Below, one piece after another: positions 21,797 through 33,489 of a DNA stretch of 64,000 nucleotides; positions within the stretch are counted from its first letter, which is position 1; each line of letters starts with the position of its first letter. The DNA is from Gerris lacustris. Lineage: Eukaryota; Arthropoda; Insecta; Hemiptera; Gerridae. The stretch covers positions 28,154,720 through 28,218,719 of the forward strand of contig OX578286.1 in the NCBI GenBank assembly GCA_951217055.1. Direction: 5' to 3'. Below the pieces are notes generated by a model. That model was not told the origin of the DNA, did no database searches, and saw nothing but the letters and a program-made list of their open reading frames with translations. Made by a program: the position numbers and the translations under genes.

Positions 21797-22405
21797 TTGC
21801 TTCCGAGCTTACCGAAGGTAACGGAAGCTATGTGATCGTTCTGAAGAACTACAAATTTTTAGGTCTCCGATTTCAAAAATTCCAAGACAGAATTCCATTT
21901 CAGACATCAGGGATCATTTTTGGTTCCATGTTTGTCTGTCGGTCTGTCGTTCAACTTTTGCGAACCAACATATCTTAAAAATTACACGTCCGATTTTATT
22001 AATTAAATTTGTATGATTTAGCAATTTAGCACAATTAACTCAATGTTAGTCCCATATAAGTTTCAACTTTCTACAGTCATTTTTTGGTACACTCATGTTT
22101 CTCCTTCCACAAGCGCACAATCATACATTAATTTAGACCTATAGCTTCAAAAGTACTTATCTGATTTGTATGAAATTTGTATGGTTTATCGAAAGTAGTC
22201 TGCAGATAGCCCTAGATTAATTTGAACCGTCTGCGCTCTTTTACTTTTGCTTAATTGATACTTTAATTCAATTAAAAAATCAAAACAATTTTGACATGAA
22301 AAAAACGGGGAAAACAATTAAACAATAATGGCTTGTAAAAGCATAGAGTCAATAAAGTACGTGATAGAATGCGAGGAAGCTATGTGCCACACCAATTGGA
22401 AATCT
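21797..22405 (-). mobile_element. rpA element, near full length, minus strand
   Basis: The tail hairpin at 21797-21830 (GCTTCCGAGCTTACCGAAGG) leads through all middle blocks to the head at about 22370-22405 (GAGGAAGCTATGTGCCACAC, then CAATTGG). Length about 610 bp. No open frame of note. Confidence 0.85.
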
Positions 22406-22840
22406 ATTTTAAATAACTGTCAAGTTGTTATTTAAATGACATTACCTTATTTCTTTATACACTTATAAATCTTTACTTGTTCGTGAGGTATAACCAGTAA
22501 TAGTTATTAAATGATGGTTGTTTTGACTGAGATGTTGTGGTAGCACTTCATAATTATAACTAGAGACGTTAGTAGAAAGTAACACAACAATATTGTCATT
22601 ACAAGAGAGAGAAAATACTTTATTTACAAAATAGTCTTGTAAAGTAATCATTATAATTGTTATTATTATTATTAATATTATTACTACACGCTTTTAGCTT
22701 TTATTTAACTTCACTTGAAAACAATTTTATCTACTTCTTGATTACTTAAAAATCTGAAACTTGCACTAATTATGTATTTCAATAATTATGCAAGTTATAT
22801 TCATTATTATTTTTTCAAGTATTATTTATATATTTATATT

Positions 22841-22845
<5 letters not shown>
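22406..22845. other. Unassigned AT-rich DNA
   Basis: No gene or repeat recognised. Confidence 0.5.

Positions 22846-22935
<90 letters not shown>
22846..22935. repeat. (AT)n microsatellite
   Basis: About 45 AT dinucleotides. Confidence 0.97.
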
Positions 22936-22938
<3 letters not shown>

Positions 22939-23290
22939 GATTTAGGTTAAAATTAAGTTGGTAATAATGAGAAGGGAGCTAGAGAGAGACTTGATATTGA
23001 CTTAAAAAGGAGCTTAAACTCATTAAACTGGTAAACTGTTTGATTCTAAGTACTTCATTAAGAACTTTAAAAAATAAAGAAAGTATTAAATAAACTTAAA
23101 ATTTTTAAGCGTTTCTTAATACTTCTTAAGACTATTAGTCCGGACTAATTAAGATCTTTCACTACTTAAAAAAATTCCTTTAATGGAAAACCTTTAAAAG
23201 AAAAGTTACTACTCGTATTTTATAATTGCCGTAAAAAGCAAATTGTATGGTTATTTATACATTTACTTTTTAATTTAGATAAAAAAAAAA
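22936..23290. other. Unassigned AT-rich DNA
   Basis: Nothing recognised. Confidence 0.5.
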
Positions 23291-23294
23291 AAAA

Positions 23295-23905
23295 TAGGAT
23301 AAATTATAGTAACAGATGATTGTATGACAAGTTGTCATTATAGCGAAACCCAAATAGGAAAAAGAGAGTGAATTATAGTAACAGATGATTGTATGACAAG
23401 TTGTCATTTTAGCGAAACCCAAATAGGAAAAAGAGAGTGAATTATAGTAACAGTTGATTGTATGACAAGTTGTAATTATAGCGAAACCCAAATAGGAAAA
23501 AGAGAGTGAATTATAGTAACAGATGATTGTATGACAAGTTGTCATTTTAGCGAAACCCAAATAGGAAAAAGAGAGTGAATTATAGTAACAGATGATTGTA
23601 TGACAAGTTGTCATTTTAGCGAAACCCAAATAGGAAAAAGAGAGTGAATTATAGTAACAGATGATTGTATGACAAGTTGTCATTTTAGCGAAACCCAAAT
23701 AGGAAAAAGAGAGTGAATTATAGTAACAGATGATTGTATGACAAGTTGTCATTTTAGCGAAACCCAAATAGGAAAAAGAGAGTGAATTATAGTAACAGTT
23801 GATTGTATGACAAGTTGTAATTATAGCGAAACCTAAATAGGAAAAAAGAGAATGAATTATAGGAAAAGATGATAGTAAGACAAGTTGTAATTATAGACAA
23901 ACCCA
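23295..23905. repeat. 69 bp tandem array
   Basis: About 8.5 units of 69 bp containing AATTATAGTAACAGATGATT, then ATGACAAGTTGTCATTTTAG and CGAAACCCAAATAGG. Successive starts are at 23302, 23371 and 23440. Two unit types differ at GATGATT/GTTGATT and TGTCATT/TGTAATT. Because 69 is a multiple of three, the minus strand is open for 165 codons, which is an arithmetic by-product. The last units diverge. Confidence 0.95.
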
Positions 23906-23949
23906 AGTAGGGGGTTTGGGTCGTAATGAATAACTTGGTTATTCGATGA

Positions 23950-24235
23950 AATCAGTGTCACGAAGAGTTTGAAGTCCAACGTTTCGCTTCCGCTATCGGA
24001 AGCAACCCGAATGAAGGAACCCCCGGGAAATCCAGGTACAAGCTACGTTCAAACCAAGTAAATACGCCGTTATCTCTCCAGTCCTCAGTATATATATTAT
24101 TTTTGCTTCGAGTTAAAATTATGACGTACCACTTACCTGAAAATGTTCCCAGTAGTGGATGCAAAACGTCGGACTTCAAGCCATCGCGACGCGGATTTAA
24201 CTGGACAATCATAACAAATTCATAATTTTACGTTT
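23950..24235 (+). mobile_element. Penelope-like 3' region fragment with inverted start
   Basis: GAAGGAACCCCCGGGAAATC, AAATACGCCGTTATC, GCTTCGAGTTAAAATTATGA and GATTTAACTGGACAATCA match, in the same order, the 3' part of the Penelope-like element at 61220-61855. Before them, 23965-23998 holds the inverted form of the terminal motif. On the minus strand it reads GCTTCCGATAGCGGAAGC followed by GAAACGTTGG, a 7 bp stem plus the GAAA box of a hammerhead. Confidence 0.7.
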
Positions 24236-24364
24236 TTGGGTTATTTTAACGGTAGCATTTAGAAAATGAAATAAAACAAAAACAATTCTTATGATAGATC
24301 TCCAAAAAGAGTGAGTGTATTGTTAGTCAGTGTATGACTGGAGTCAAGCTAGTGATAATTGATA
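24236..24364. other. Unassigned spacer
   Basis: Short AT-rich spacer between the Penelope fragment and the next array. No feature. Confidence 0.5.
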
Positions 24365-24935
24365 TTAGATAAAATATTACATGATGATGATGCAATGTAT
24401 TGAAATGTACATTGTAAACAACTCATCTATTGTACAACTAAAGTAGTAATAATTCTTATTCTTTCATCCTGTTAGAATTGTTAGTTTGTAATGTAGTGTT
24501 TAGATGCTATGTTACCTGATGATGTAAAGTATTGAAATGTACATTGTAAACAACTCATCTATAGTACAACTAAAGTAGTAATTCTTTATCTTTTATCCTG
24601 TTAGTTTTTAATGTAGTGTTTAGATGCTATCTTACCTGATGATGATGTAATGTATTGAAATGTACATTGTAAACAACTCATCTATAGTACAACTAAAGTA
24701 GTAATTCTTTATCTTTTATCCTGTTAGATATTGTAAGTTTGTAATGAAGTGTTTAGATGCTATGTTACCTGATGATGTAAAGTATTGAAATGTACATTGT
24801 AAACAACTCATCTATTGTACAACTAAAGTAGTAATTCTTTATCTTTTATCCTGTTAGATATTGTTAGTTTGTAATGTAGTGTTTAGATGCTATGTTACCT
24901 GATGACGATGTAATGCATTGAAATGTAAATTTTAA
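24365..24935. repeat. 123-133 bp tandem array
   Basis: Five units with TATTGAAATGTACATTGTAA, then ACAACTCATCTATAGTACAA and AGTGTTTAGATGCTATGTTA. Starts at 24401, 24533, 24656, 24786 and 24919. Length varies through the number of GAT triplets and indels around CTGTTAG. The last unit is diverged. Confidence 0.92.
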
Positions 24936-25372
24936 ACAACTCCTAAATTATAAAAACTCCTTATATTATCGTGCTGTCTTAAGAATTTTAAATGAAATCC
25001 TGAATTAAAATAAAACAAAATAAACCATGTTTAATAATATTTAGATATGAATAATTTTACTTAAGAACCAACTAACTTAATACAGTAAGGTATTGTAATG
25101 GAATATTCATAGTCCCGTGTTTAGAATTGAGACAGGGATGCATTCTAATTTAAAATATTCTAAAACAATAAATGATTAAGACTTGAAACTGAGAAACTAA
25201 ATTATATTTCGAGATAAACCATATTATTGAATAATTGTGAAACAAAAGATACATTAAGATAATAATTATTAAAAATTCAAAAATAATTATAATGAAATTT
25301 AAGTATAACATTATACCTATTATTGTAAAAAGAAAATTGGAATAATGTTGAGAAGAGGAAAGATAAATAAAT
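24936..25372. other. Unassigned AT-rich DNA
   Basis: Nothing recognised. Confidence 0.5.
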
Positions 25373-25374
25373 AG

Positions 25375-25860
25375 TCAACCACTTAGTGTGGCAGCTTCCT
25401 CGCGATCTATTACGAACTTAAATGATGTTATGATTTTAAAAACCATAATTGTCTCATACCGTCAAAAATTCTTTAAAAATTAGATGATTACTTTTTAAGA
25501 TGATACAGATATTAATATTATTTTCATATATATCTTTAAAATTATAGGATATACATATTGTTAATATATATATATATTTTCACTTGTGAAAGAGAAACTA
25601 AATAGGCGCAGAATGTTTAAACTTATATGGGACCAACAAAAGGCTAATTATGACGTACCATCCAAATTTAATAAAATTACAATGTGTGGTTTTTTTTTAG
25701 ATATGTTGGTTTGTAAAAATTTTGAAAAAAAACCGACAGACAGGAGACCAATATTGTTTCCTGATGTCTGAAACAGATTTCTCACTTGGGATTTTCGAAA
25801 TTAAAAAAGGTTTGGTTCTTCAGAACGATCACACAGCTTTCGGTATGCTGGTGAACAAAA
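25375..25860 (+). mobile_element. rpA element, internally deleted
   Basis: The head (ACTTAGTGTGGCAGCTTCCT) is followed by a short, diverged middle (GAAAGAGAAACTAAATAGGC, CTTATATGGGACCAACAAA). The tail (TTGTTTCCTGATGTCTGAAA, TTCAGAACGATCACACAGCT) ends GCTGGTGAACAAAA. Open frames here of about 61-67 codons are chance. Confidence 0.8.
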
Positions 25861-25900
25861 TGCGCCCTACCTACGAGGTCTTCTTTTTAATTACGAGACG

Positions 25901-26345
25901 CTCGCCAAGTCACAGTCCATGGTAACTCAGGTTAAGGATTCAACAGACCACAGACCTACGTGCACGAGCATCCAGCCTTGAGAGACTCGCCAAGTCACAG
26001 GCCATGGTAACTAAGCTTAAGGATTCAACAGACTACAAACCTACGTGCACGAGCATCCAGCCTTGAGAGACTCACCAAGTCACAGGCCATGGTAACCCAG
26101 CTTAAGGATTCAACAGACCACAAACCTACGTGCATGAGCATCCAGCCTTGAGATGCTCGCCAAGTTCCAGGCCTTGGTAACTAAGCTTAAGGATTCAACA
26201 GACTACAAACCTACGTGCATGAGCATCCAGCCTTGAGATGCTCGCCAAGTTCCAGGCCTTGGTAACCCAGCTTAAGGATTCAACAGACCACAAACCTACG
26301 TGCATGAGCATCCAGCCTTGAGTGGCTCGCCAAGTCACAGGCTGT
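25901..26345. repeat. 85 bp tandem array with 170 bp dimer order
   Basis: Five full units and a partial one start at 25901, 25986, 26071, 26156, 26241 and 26326. The consensus contains CTCGCCAAGTCACAGGCCAT, AAGGATTCAACAGAC and CCTACGTGCACGAGCATCCA. Units 2 and 4 share TAACTAAGC and GACTAC, while units 3 and 5 (and mostly 1) share TAACCCAGC and GACCAC. It is much more GC-rich than its surroundings. Confidence 0.95.
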
Positions 26346-27189
26346 CGGAACCAAGATTTAGTATGCATGCTTAGAGTACGTGCAGAGTGCACGCTAGTTC
26401 CTTAAAGATATGCGCTATAGCAACGTAACGTAAACACAAAAAGGAGTTTTCATATGAAGATATAGCGGGCTTCTGCATATGGCTTCAGAGGGTGTTCATT
26501 TAAAATTAAAATGTGAAAGAATTGCTGTTTATCAAATTAATAAGTTAAGGAGTGCATATGGGCAATACCACCCCTTGTTTGAGCAGTTAACAAATTATAG
26601 CACTTAGTTTTCTTGGGAACGTGTTATTTTCTCCAAAGAATTCGAATTAAATGGTATTTCAAAAATGAGCCTTTTGATTCTTACATTTTAATAAAAAGCG
26701 AAATGAAGCGATTCCATGAAAAAGCTGTCATTTTGAAGTAGATTTTTATACAATCTGGTATAATTTGACTTGGTCAGATTAGAAATGTAAATTAGTCAGA
26801 ACAGTTCTTTTACCACTGTTTATTCATTATTCCTGCGGGGTTTTCCCTCTTTAAACAAGTACTCACTTTCCATTCGGTAGGAAAATTCCATCTAAAAAAT
26901 GCTCAAGAAAACTAATCCGGTTTTAATATATTTATAGTCTTGGCACTTCTTTCCACCTGAATTTTCCCCTTTTAAACATTCTTTTCTGGGGTCGAATATT
27001 TCATTTTTAATTTTCCCCCTTAAAAATCTGGAAGTAAGAAACAATAAAGTTTAATGTAGCTCGAAATATTCAAGAGTAAATAAATGAAGAACCTTGTGTA
27101 TGAATATAAATTCAACTATTAATAATATCATTAAATAGTTCTGAATGAACCTCAAAGAAAGAAAAATGAATTAGCTTATTATTATTAAA
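26346..27189. other. Unassigned AT-rich DNA
   Basis: No gene recognised. TTTTCCCCTTTTAAACATTC repeats loosely at 26830-27030. Confidence 0.45.
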
Positions 27190-28040
27190 GTGGTGGTTGG
27201 AAACGAGCAGACGCTTTTCATTGAATATAAATTATAAAATTACACTGCTTAGTGTACGAAGCTAACTACTAATACATGGCGGAGTTAAATTAAAAGTAGC
27301 TAACTATTTGTACTTAACGGAGTTGAGAAAAAATTAAAAGAAAAGCCTTTTTTGTATCATTGAAGAGAGCGTCTTGTAATAAATATGTATTGAATATTAA
27401 GCAAAAAGTTAATCATGTTGAATTTATAGTTTAAGATGATGGTTGTTAGAGTGAGGGAACAGGACTGTTCTCTACCTAAACTTTACGCACGGTCTACTCA
27501 ATTTAAAATATTATAAAATATATCACTTCACTACACAAACACTTCTGCTTTTACTAGGTTGCATGCCTGTTTCAATTCCACATTAGACGATGTGTAGGAA
27601 GTTCTATTAAAATCGTTACGTTAAAAGGTAAGATATCGGTAAAAACTTTGTTTTCTCTATTTTAAACGTTTAGGTCAGTTTTTAATGTTCTTAGCGATCT
27701 ATAACACTTCAAAGCGGTGTCGGTGTTGGTTTTACTAAAAATATTTATTTATAAAACATGTTTGTCTCATTGAATAGATGAAGGTAGAATTTTTCCCGTC
27801 CTAAAATTCCAATTTTACATTTGAAGCTTACGTTTTCGCGAGCGTTGCGTGCGAACGCTTGGATGGATAACGTTGTCCAACGAACACGTCTTGGACATTA
27901 TTGAAATGAACATTTGTACCAAATTTTAACTAAATCCATCATCATTAACTCAAATTATCGTCATCGGTCGGTTTTGTGACGGTCGTTTTTTTCGGATTCA
28001 CTCCCAGGCTCCAGAAGCTGTAACATGCCATAAAAAACTT
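27190..28040 (-). mobile_element. rpC element plus linked block, minus strand
   Basis: 27190-27330 matches the block at 12590-12760. From 27360 (ATTGAAGAGAGCGTC) rpC runs in reverse through GAACAGGACTGTTCTC, AAACACTTCTGCTTTTAC, GCGGTGTCGGTGTTGG and GGATAACGTTGTCC to CTCCCAGGCTCCAGAAGCTG and GTAACATGCCATAAAA. This is the least interrupted minus-strand copy. Confidence 0.8.
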
Positions 28041-28879
28041 CGTTCCAATAAAATGATCGTATTATTTAATCAAACATTGATTACTTAATGCAGTTAGTTT
28101 CTGTTAGTTCAATTCCAAAATGCATAATTATTTGGCCTTTATAACTCTGGTTAAAGCAAAAATCCATATTCATGAGTTAATTTGATAGTGAAAAGCTTTA
28201 GAATGAAAATTTGAATTTCACAATCGCATCTGAATATAATTACAATAGATTTTGAATATATCCAGTGAGTTGAGTAATTCAGTGAGTAATTCTTAAGAAT
28301 TCGGGGGCAAAAAAATACAATGTAGCTCAAAATGCCGCAAAAAATTGACTCAATGCCGCTAAAATCAAAACAAGGTCTGTTATTATTTCAGTCATTGAAA
28401 GACTCCAAGAGAAACAATAACTTTGTATCAATACAGTATATTTTAAAATCAATAATGTCATTCACTGAAGTAACAATTCATTTTGCCAAGTTTATGGGAT
28501 TAACAAAATTTTTGGAGATTGTACCTAAGTAAAATTAGCATTATATTTGGGACATGGTAACAATGATGAATGATGTTCAAAATTTAGATATTCAAAATAA
28601 CAGAATAAATCATTGTTAGTTCCAATTAAATTTTTATTCCAGAAGATAGCGTGCAAAAAAGTGTCTGACTAACATCAAGCTAGAATTTTGAACACATATT
28701 CTTTTAAGAATATGTGCGGTCACTAAATTTTAGTTTGTCACTTAATAGGTTAGTTAGTAAAATATTACTCCAAATCAAAGAGGTGACCAAATCACCAATT
28801 AAGTGAAAAAGTACCATTAACTAGATTTTTTTTCTACTTACTAATTTCGTACACAGGATCATGAAAATCACATTATCGA
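28041..28879. other. Unassigned AT-rich DNA
   Basis: No gene recognised. AAGATAGCGTGCAAAAAA at about 28645 equals the sequence just before the rpA head at 18712, so a trace of an rpA flank may be here. Confidence 0.4.
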
Positions 28880-29345
28880 TTAAACTTTGGGGAATGGTTG
28901 GCCGCATGCCCGGGAAGGTTTCTGAGTTAGTAAAACTATTTTGCGATTTCGGTACACAGGGGTACAGGGTACAAATGTCAAAGTACTAAAAACCCATCAT
29001 GATGCATATCATTTAAAAGCTATTTAAGAGTACAGTAATTGTTGTTATATACATTTTTCTCATAATTTTATTTAGGAGAGGGGTAAATTGCAAAATACAG
29101 GAAAAATATTTCGATAATCTATATCAAACATCTGATTGCGATGGAACTATGGGAAATGGTTGGACGTACGCCCGGGAAGGTTTCTAAATTAGTGAAACTA
29201 TGTTTAAATTTTGGTACACAGGGGTACGGAGTAGAAATGTCAAAGTAATGAAAACCTTTAATGCATCATTAATGGTACAGTAATGGCTGCTATATACATT
29301 TTTGTCATATTTTCATTTAGGAGGGGGAAAAATACACGAAAAATA
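28880..29345 (+). repeat. rpM, two tandem copies
   Basis: GGTACACAGGGGTAC occurs at about 28951 and 29212, 261 bp apart. Each is preceded by GCCCGGGAAGGTTTCT and followed by ACAGTAATTG- or ACAGTAATGG-type blocks. A third, single copy is at 270-480. Confidence 0.8.
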
Positions 29346-29499
29346 TTTCTATAATACATATTATTTAAATAAAAATGAATGTTTGTTTATTTGTATGTCT
29401 CTTATGCTAATATTGTGTATTGTATAAGTATATATTGCAAATTGTAATATAAATTTTTCATCGAAGGCAACATTATTTAACTAAATAAATTATTTATAA

Positions 29500-29605
29500 G
29501 TCTCAATGTCTTGGGGAGACAAACATACAAACCTTTGAGACTTTTGTAGGGCAAACTATTGTTCAGAACCAAGGGGGGTGCTAAAGTAAAAAAGTGCCCT
29601 TCTGT
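29500..29605 (-). repeat. rpI repeat, minus strand
   Basis: CAATGTCTTGGGGAGACAAA, ACCTTTGAGACTTTTGTAGG and CCAAGGGGGGTGCTAAAGTA are the inverse of blocks at 37598-37680 and 40985-41060. Confidence 0.75.
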
Positions 29606-29629
29606 CTTTAATTTTTTTAAATTGGAGAA

Positions 29630-29680
29630 AAAAGAAATCACATAGCTTCTGGTTATCTTCGGTGAGCTCGGAAGAAAAAA
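29630..29680 (+). repeat. rpA tail end only
   Basis: AATCACATAGCTTCTGGTTA, then CTTCGGTGAGCTCGGAAGAA: the terminal hairpin of rpA without the rest. Confidence 0.7.
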
Positions 29681-30025
29681 AATTAAAAATAAATAATCGA
29701 ATTAATAAAAGATTTCTATGGTGCTCTACAGTTTATATTTAAATTTTAACACTATTTTTATCTCTAAATTTGAGTTGTTTAATTTTTATTTCCCCGAAAT
29801 AAAAAGTTTTTCCTTAATATTTTATAAAATTGTAAAAATAAAGAAAAAAAAGATAAACAAAACTAATTCCTTAGCGAATCACGGAATTCGTTATTGCACA
29901 CTGTAATAGCTAGAATATTAATGTATTTATAAAATATAATAAATATAAATGAGTTTATTATTGTATATGAATACATTTTTTTGAATGCATTAGAATTTAA
30001 TTATTCGTTATTACTTTTGAAAAAG

Positions 30026-30147
<122 letters not shown>

Positions 30148-30206
30148 GCACACAATTTGTGATAGTGATTATACCTTATTGCAGTGTGCAAAAACACGGT
30201 CTTACA

Positions 30207-30852
<646 letters not shown>

Positions 30853-31360
30853 TTGCTTCCGAGCTTATTGAAGGTAACGAAAGATAAGTGATCGTTCTGA
30901 CGAATGAAAATATTTTCTTGTCTTAAATTTCAAAAATTCCAAGACAGAAATTCGTTTAAGACGTTGGGGAACATTTATGGTTCCGTGTCTGTCTGTCACT
31001 CAATTTTTGAGAAACAATATATCTTAAAAACTACAAGTCTGATTTTAATGAAATTTGAATGGTAGGTCATAATTAGCCCATTGTTGGTCCCATATAAGTT
31101 TTAACCTTCTGCGCCAATTTGTTTCTTTTCAACATGTGCACAAACATACATTTCTTTACACCTATATCTAGAAAAGTACTCATCTGATTTTTATGAAATT
31201 TGGATGGTTTGTCCAAAATAGCACGGAGATAGCATTAGATTTATTTCAACCGTATATACGCTCTTTTTAAATTTTGCTAAATAGGTACTTTAATTCATGT
31301 AAATCAAAACAATTTTGACCGATTTAAAAAAATTGGTAGTGCGTGAAGTCTCACGTAAAA
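30853..31360 (-). mobile_element. rpA tail and middle modules, minus strand
   Basis: Tail hairpin GCTTCCGAGCTTATTGAAGG at the left, then the middle modules to about 31345. It ends in GCGTGAAGTCTCACG, which abuts rpB. The corresponding head lies beyond rpB at 32063-32165, so rpB sits inside this rpA copy. Confidence 0.85.
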
Positions 31361-32062
31361 AGGGTTTCGTTGGTGTTGTAAACATGAAATTAGTAGTTGG
31401 GGGGGGGGGGGATTTGATGTTTTTGACAAAATGGCGAAGAAAATTAAACGCTTTCCACAAGTGTTATATATTTTTGTAATCTACTCTTAAATACCTTTCA
31501 CTTGATACCCCACTCAAAATTTTGAAAAAATATTTTTTTCCCCGTGACAGCAATTAGCCGCCATCTTGGATTCCCAGTTAATGCGACCAAGTTGCTATTC
31601 TTATTTTTTCTTTGGCCTATCATACCGCACATTTTGCATATTTTTCTATATTTTTAGTAAGAGCGGAAATACGATTTTAGGGGGGGGGGGGGGGGGGGCA
31701 AAATTTCGATGTTTTTTCCAAAATGGCGCCGAAAATTGAACACTTTCCCTAAGTGATATATATATTCGTAATCTACTCTTCAATACCTTTCATTTGATAC
31801 CCCACTTAAAATTTTAAAAAAATATTTTTTTCGCATGACGTGAGTTATCCGCCATTTTGGATTTGAACACCTGATAATTTTGAGTTCACTATATTTTTCC
31901 TGTGTGCGCGTCAAAACGATCTTTAATATTGGAAAGTTTCACGTTTCTATCTCTTTTTATTCAAAAGTTATTGGAACCGTACAGAGTGACAGACAGACAG
32001 ACAAACAGACACATGAACGAAACTATAAGGGTTTCTATTTTTTGTTTTACCAACAAAACCCT
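31361..32062 (-). mobile_element. rpB element inside rpA, minus strand
   Basis: Ends AGGGTTTCGTTGGTGTTGTA and CCAACAAAACCCT. It has two monomers, with G runs at about 31401 and 31681, CAAAATGGCG motifs and GTGACAGACAGACAGAC near the right end. About 700 bp. Confidence 0.85.
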
Positions 32063-32165
32063 AAAAAGGAGAAAATTAAATAAATTTGTCGGTAATAGGT
32101 TGTAGAAGGATAAAATCATTGAAGTATACAAAATAGGACGCGAGGAAGCTATGTGCCACACTAAC
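32063..32165 (-). repeat. rpA head module, minus strand
   Basis: AGGACGCGAGGAAGCTATGT, then GCCACACTAACTGGCAGA. It completes the rpA copy that began at 30853. Confidence 0.85.
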
Positions 32166-32390
32166 TGGCAGAGAATTTAGATTGTTGTTAATTCGAGTTA
32201 ACATCACGTTTGGTCAATCATTTTGACATGTTTTCATTCGTGGAAGTGTATCCAAGCACTTAAAATACTTCACGGATTTCGTATGACAACGAAGCGTTTA
32301 CAGTAGGCTAAGCGTGGCTAACTAACGACACAAGATGCATTGGGTTGAATGTAGATTTGGAAGTCGTTAATGCTAGGCAAATAAGATTAA
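32166..32390. other. Unassigned spacer
   Basis: Nothing recognised between the rpA head and the piggyBac element. Confidence 0.5.
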
Positions 32391-33368
32391 CCCTAGAACG
32401 CTAACCTGGAGTCAAAATGACTCACTTTTTTTTTTTAACTACGACGGTGTCTGTAAAACACAGAACTCCCACATCTCAGCTATGCTCTCTCCCACCCTTG
32501 AATGACCCTTCTACACTTCTATCAGTTCCATATTCAGATTCTATAGACGACTTATCGTTTGTTTTTCTGGAGTCACGGAGTCATTTTGACTCTTTTTTAG
32601 TCTTACACGTAAATTTTTTGTAAGTCATTTTGAAGCAGAATAGTATTAACAGCCTAATCTAATAAGTGTTATTGCTTATTTGGCCATGTCAAATATTATA
32701 AATTAGGTATTATATAACTTTTAATTCAACAATTATTACAAATTAAAGGTAATATAATTGTAATTTATTCATGTATAAGTATAAATTGTTATATTTTTTG
32801 TCTTCATATGTCTAAATTATATAAAGTTAATAGAATATGAATATAGTCAAATAATGGAGAAAAAATACAATGATCCAAACGACATTTATCGCTTGATGAA
32901 GGAAATTACAGATTCAGATACCGATTATGAAAAAGAGCGTATTCGACAATAATGGTGACGGTTGTGATTTAGACCCTGATTTGAAAATAGAAAATGCCTT
33001 TTTTGATCCCATCAGCGATGATGAGGAAAATGATAAATTAATTGAAACAATTTACGAAATAGAAAAACCAACGAAAAGGAAAGAAAAAAGCTACATCAAA
33101 AAAAGTAAATAAAACCACTCCGGTAGATAACAATACCGGATATGTAATAGTAGTCCAGATTGAAAAACCGGAATTAAATGGAAAAAATGTTTTTTCATGG
33201 CAAACAAAGCACCCAAGTGTCCCATCAACTAGCATTAAAACGTGTTAAAAAAATATTGTACATATTAGGCCTTCATATTTAATAAAACTGGGTATAATAG
33301 ATTAGGGAGTCAATATGACTCAAGGTTAGTCATAAGAGGTTAAAAAGTATGGTTATAGCGTTCTAGGG
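32391..33368 (+). mobile_element. piggyBac-type element, internal deletion derivative
   Basis: TTAA (32387-32390) precedes CCCTAGAACGCTA. The right end is the inverse TAGCGTTCTAGGG (33356-33368) followed by TAAA, a one-base-changed TTAA. Subterminal palindromes GAGTCAAAATGACTC (32409-32423), GAGTCATTTTGACTC (32578-32592) and GAGTCAATATGACTC (33307-33321) lie inside both ends. The TTAA target and CCCTAGAA ends are diagnostic of piggyBac. At 978 bp it is less than half the usual autonomous length. Confidence 0.9.
32854..33245 (+). pseudogene. piggyBac transposase N-terminal remnant
   Basis: ATG at 32854 reads MEKKYNDPNDIYRLMKE and an acidic stretch before a stop near 32950. A shifted frame then continues the acidic region (DPISDDEENDKLIETIYEIE), a Lys-rich run and, shifted again, NGKNVFSWQTKHPSVP and NIVHIRP. 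Acidic N-terminus, basic linker, W-containing block, then NIVHIRP is the order in piggyBac-family transposases. The catalytic DDD core and C-terminal Cys-rich domain are absent. At least two frameshifts and several stops make it non-functional. Confidence 0.8.
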
Positions 33369-33489
33369 TAAAACCTACGTCTAATCAACGGATCGCATTA
33401 TTTGACATTCCAGTTGTCTCCGAAATATCATGCTCAGAGCAAAACGTTTTAGTCGTATTTTCTTAAAAGTAATCTAAAATAACCGTAGT

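Noticed and set aside
23270..23767. 165-codon repetitive open frame on the minus strand
   Set aside because: It is a read-through of the 69 bp tandem repeat, open only because 69 is divisible by three; no start context or homology.
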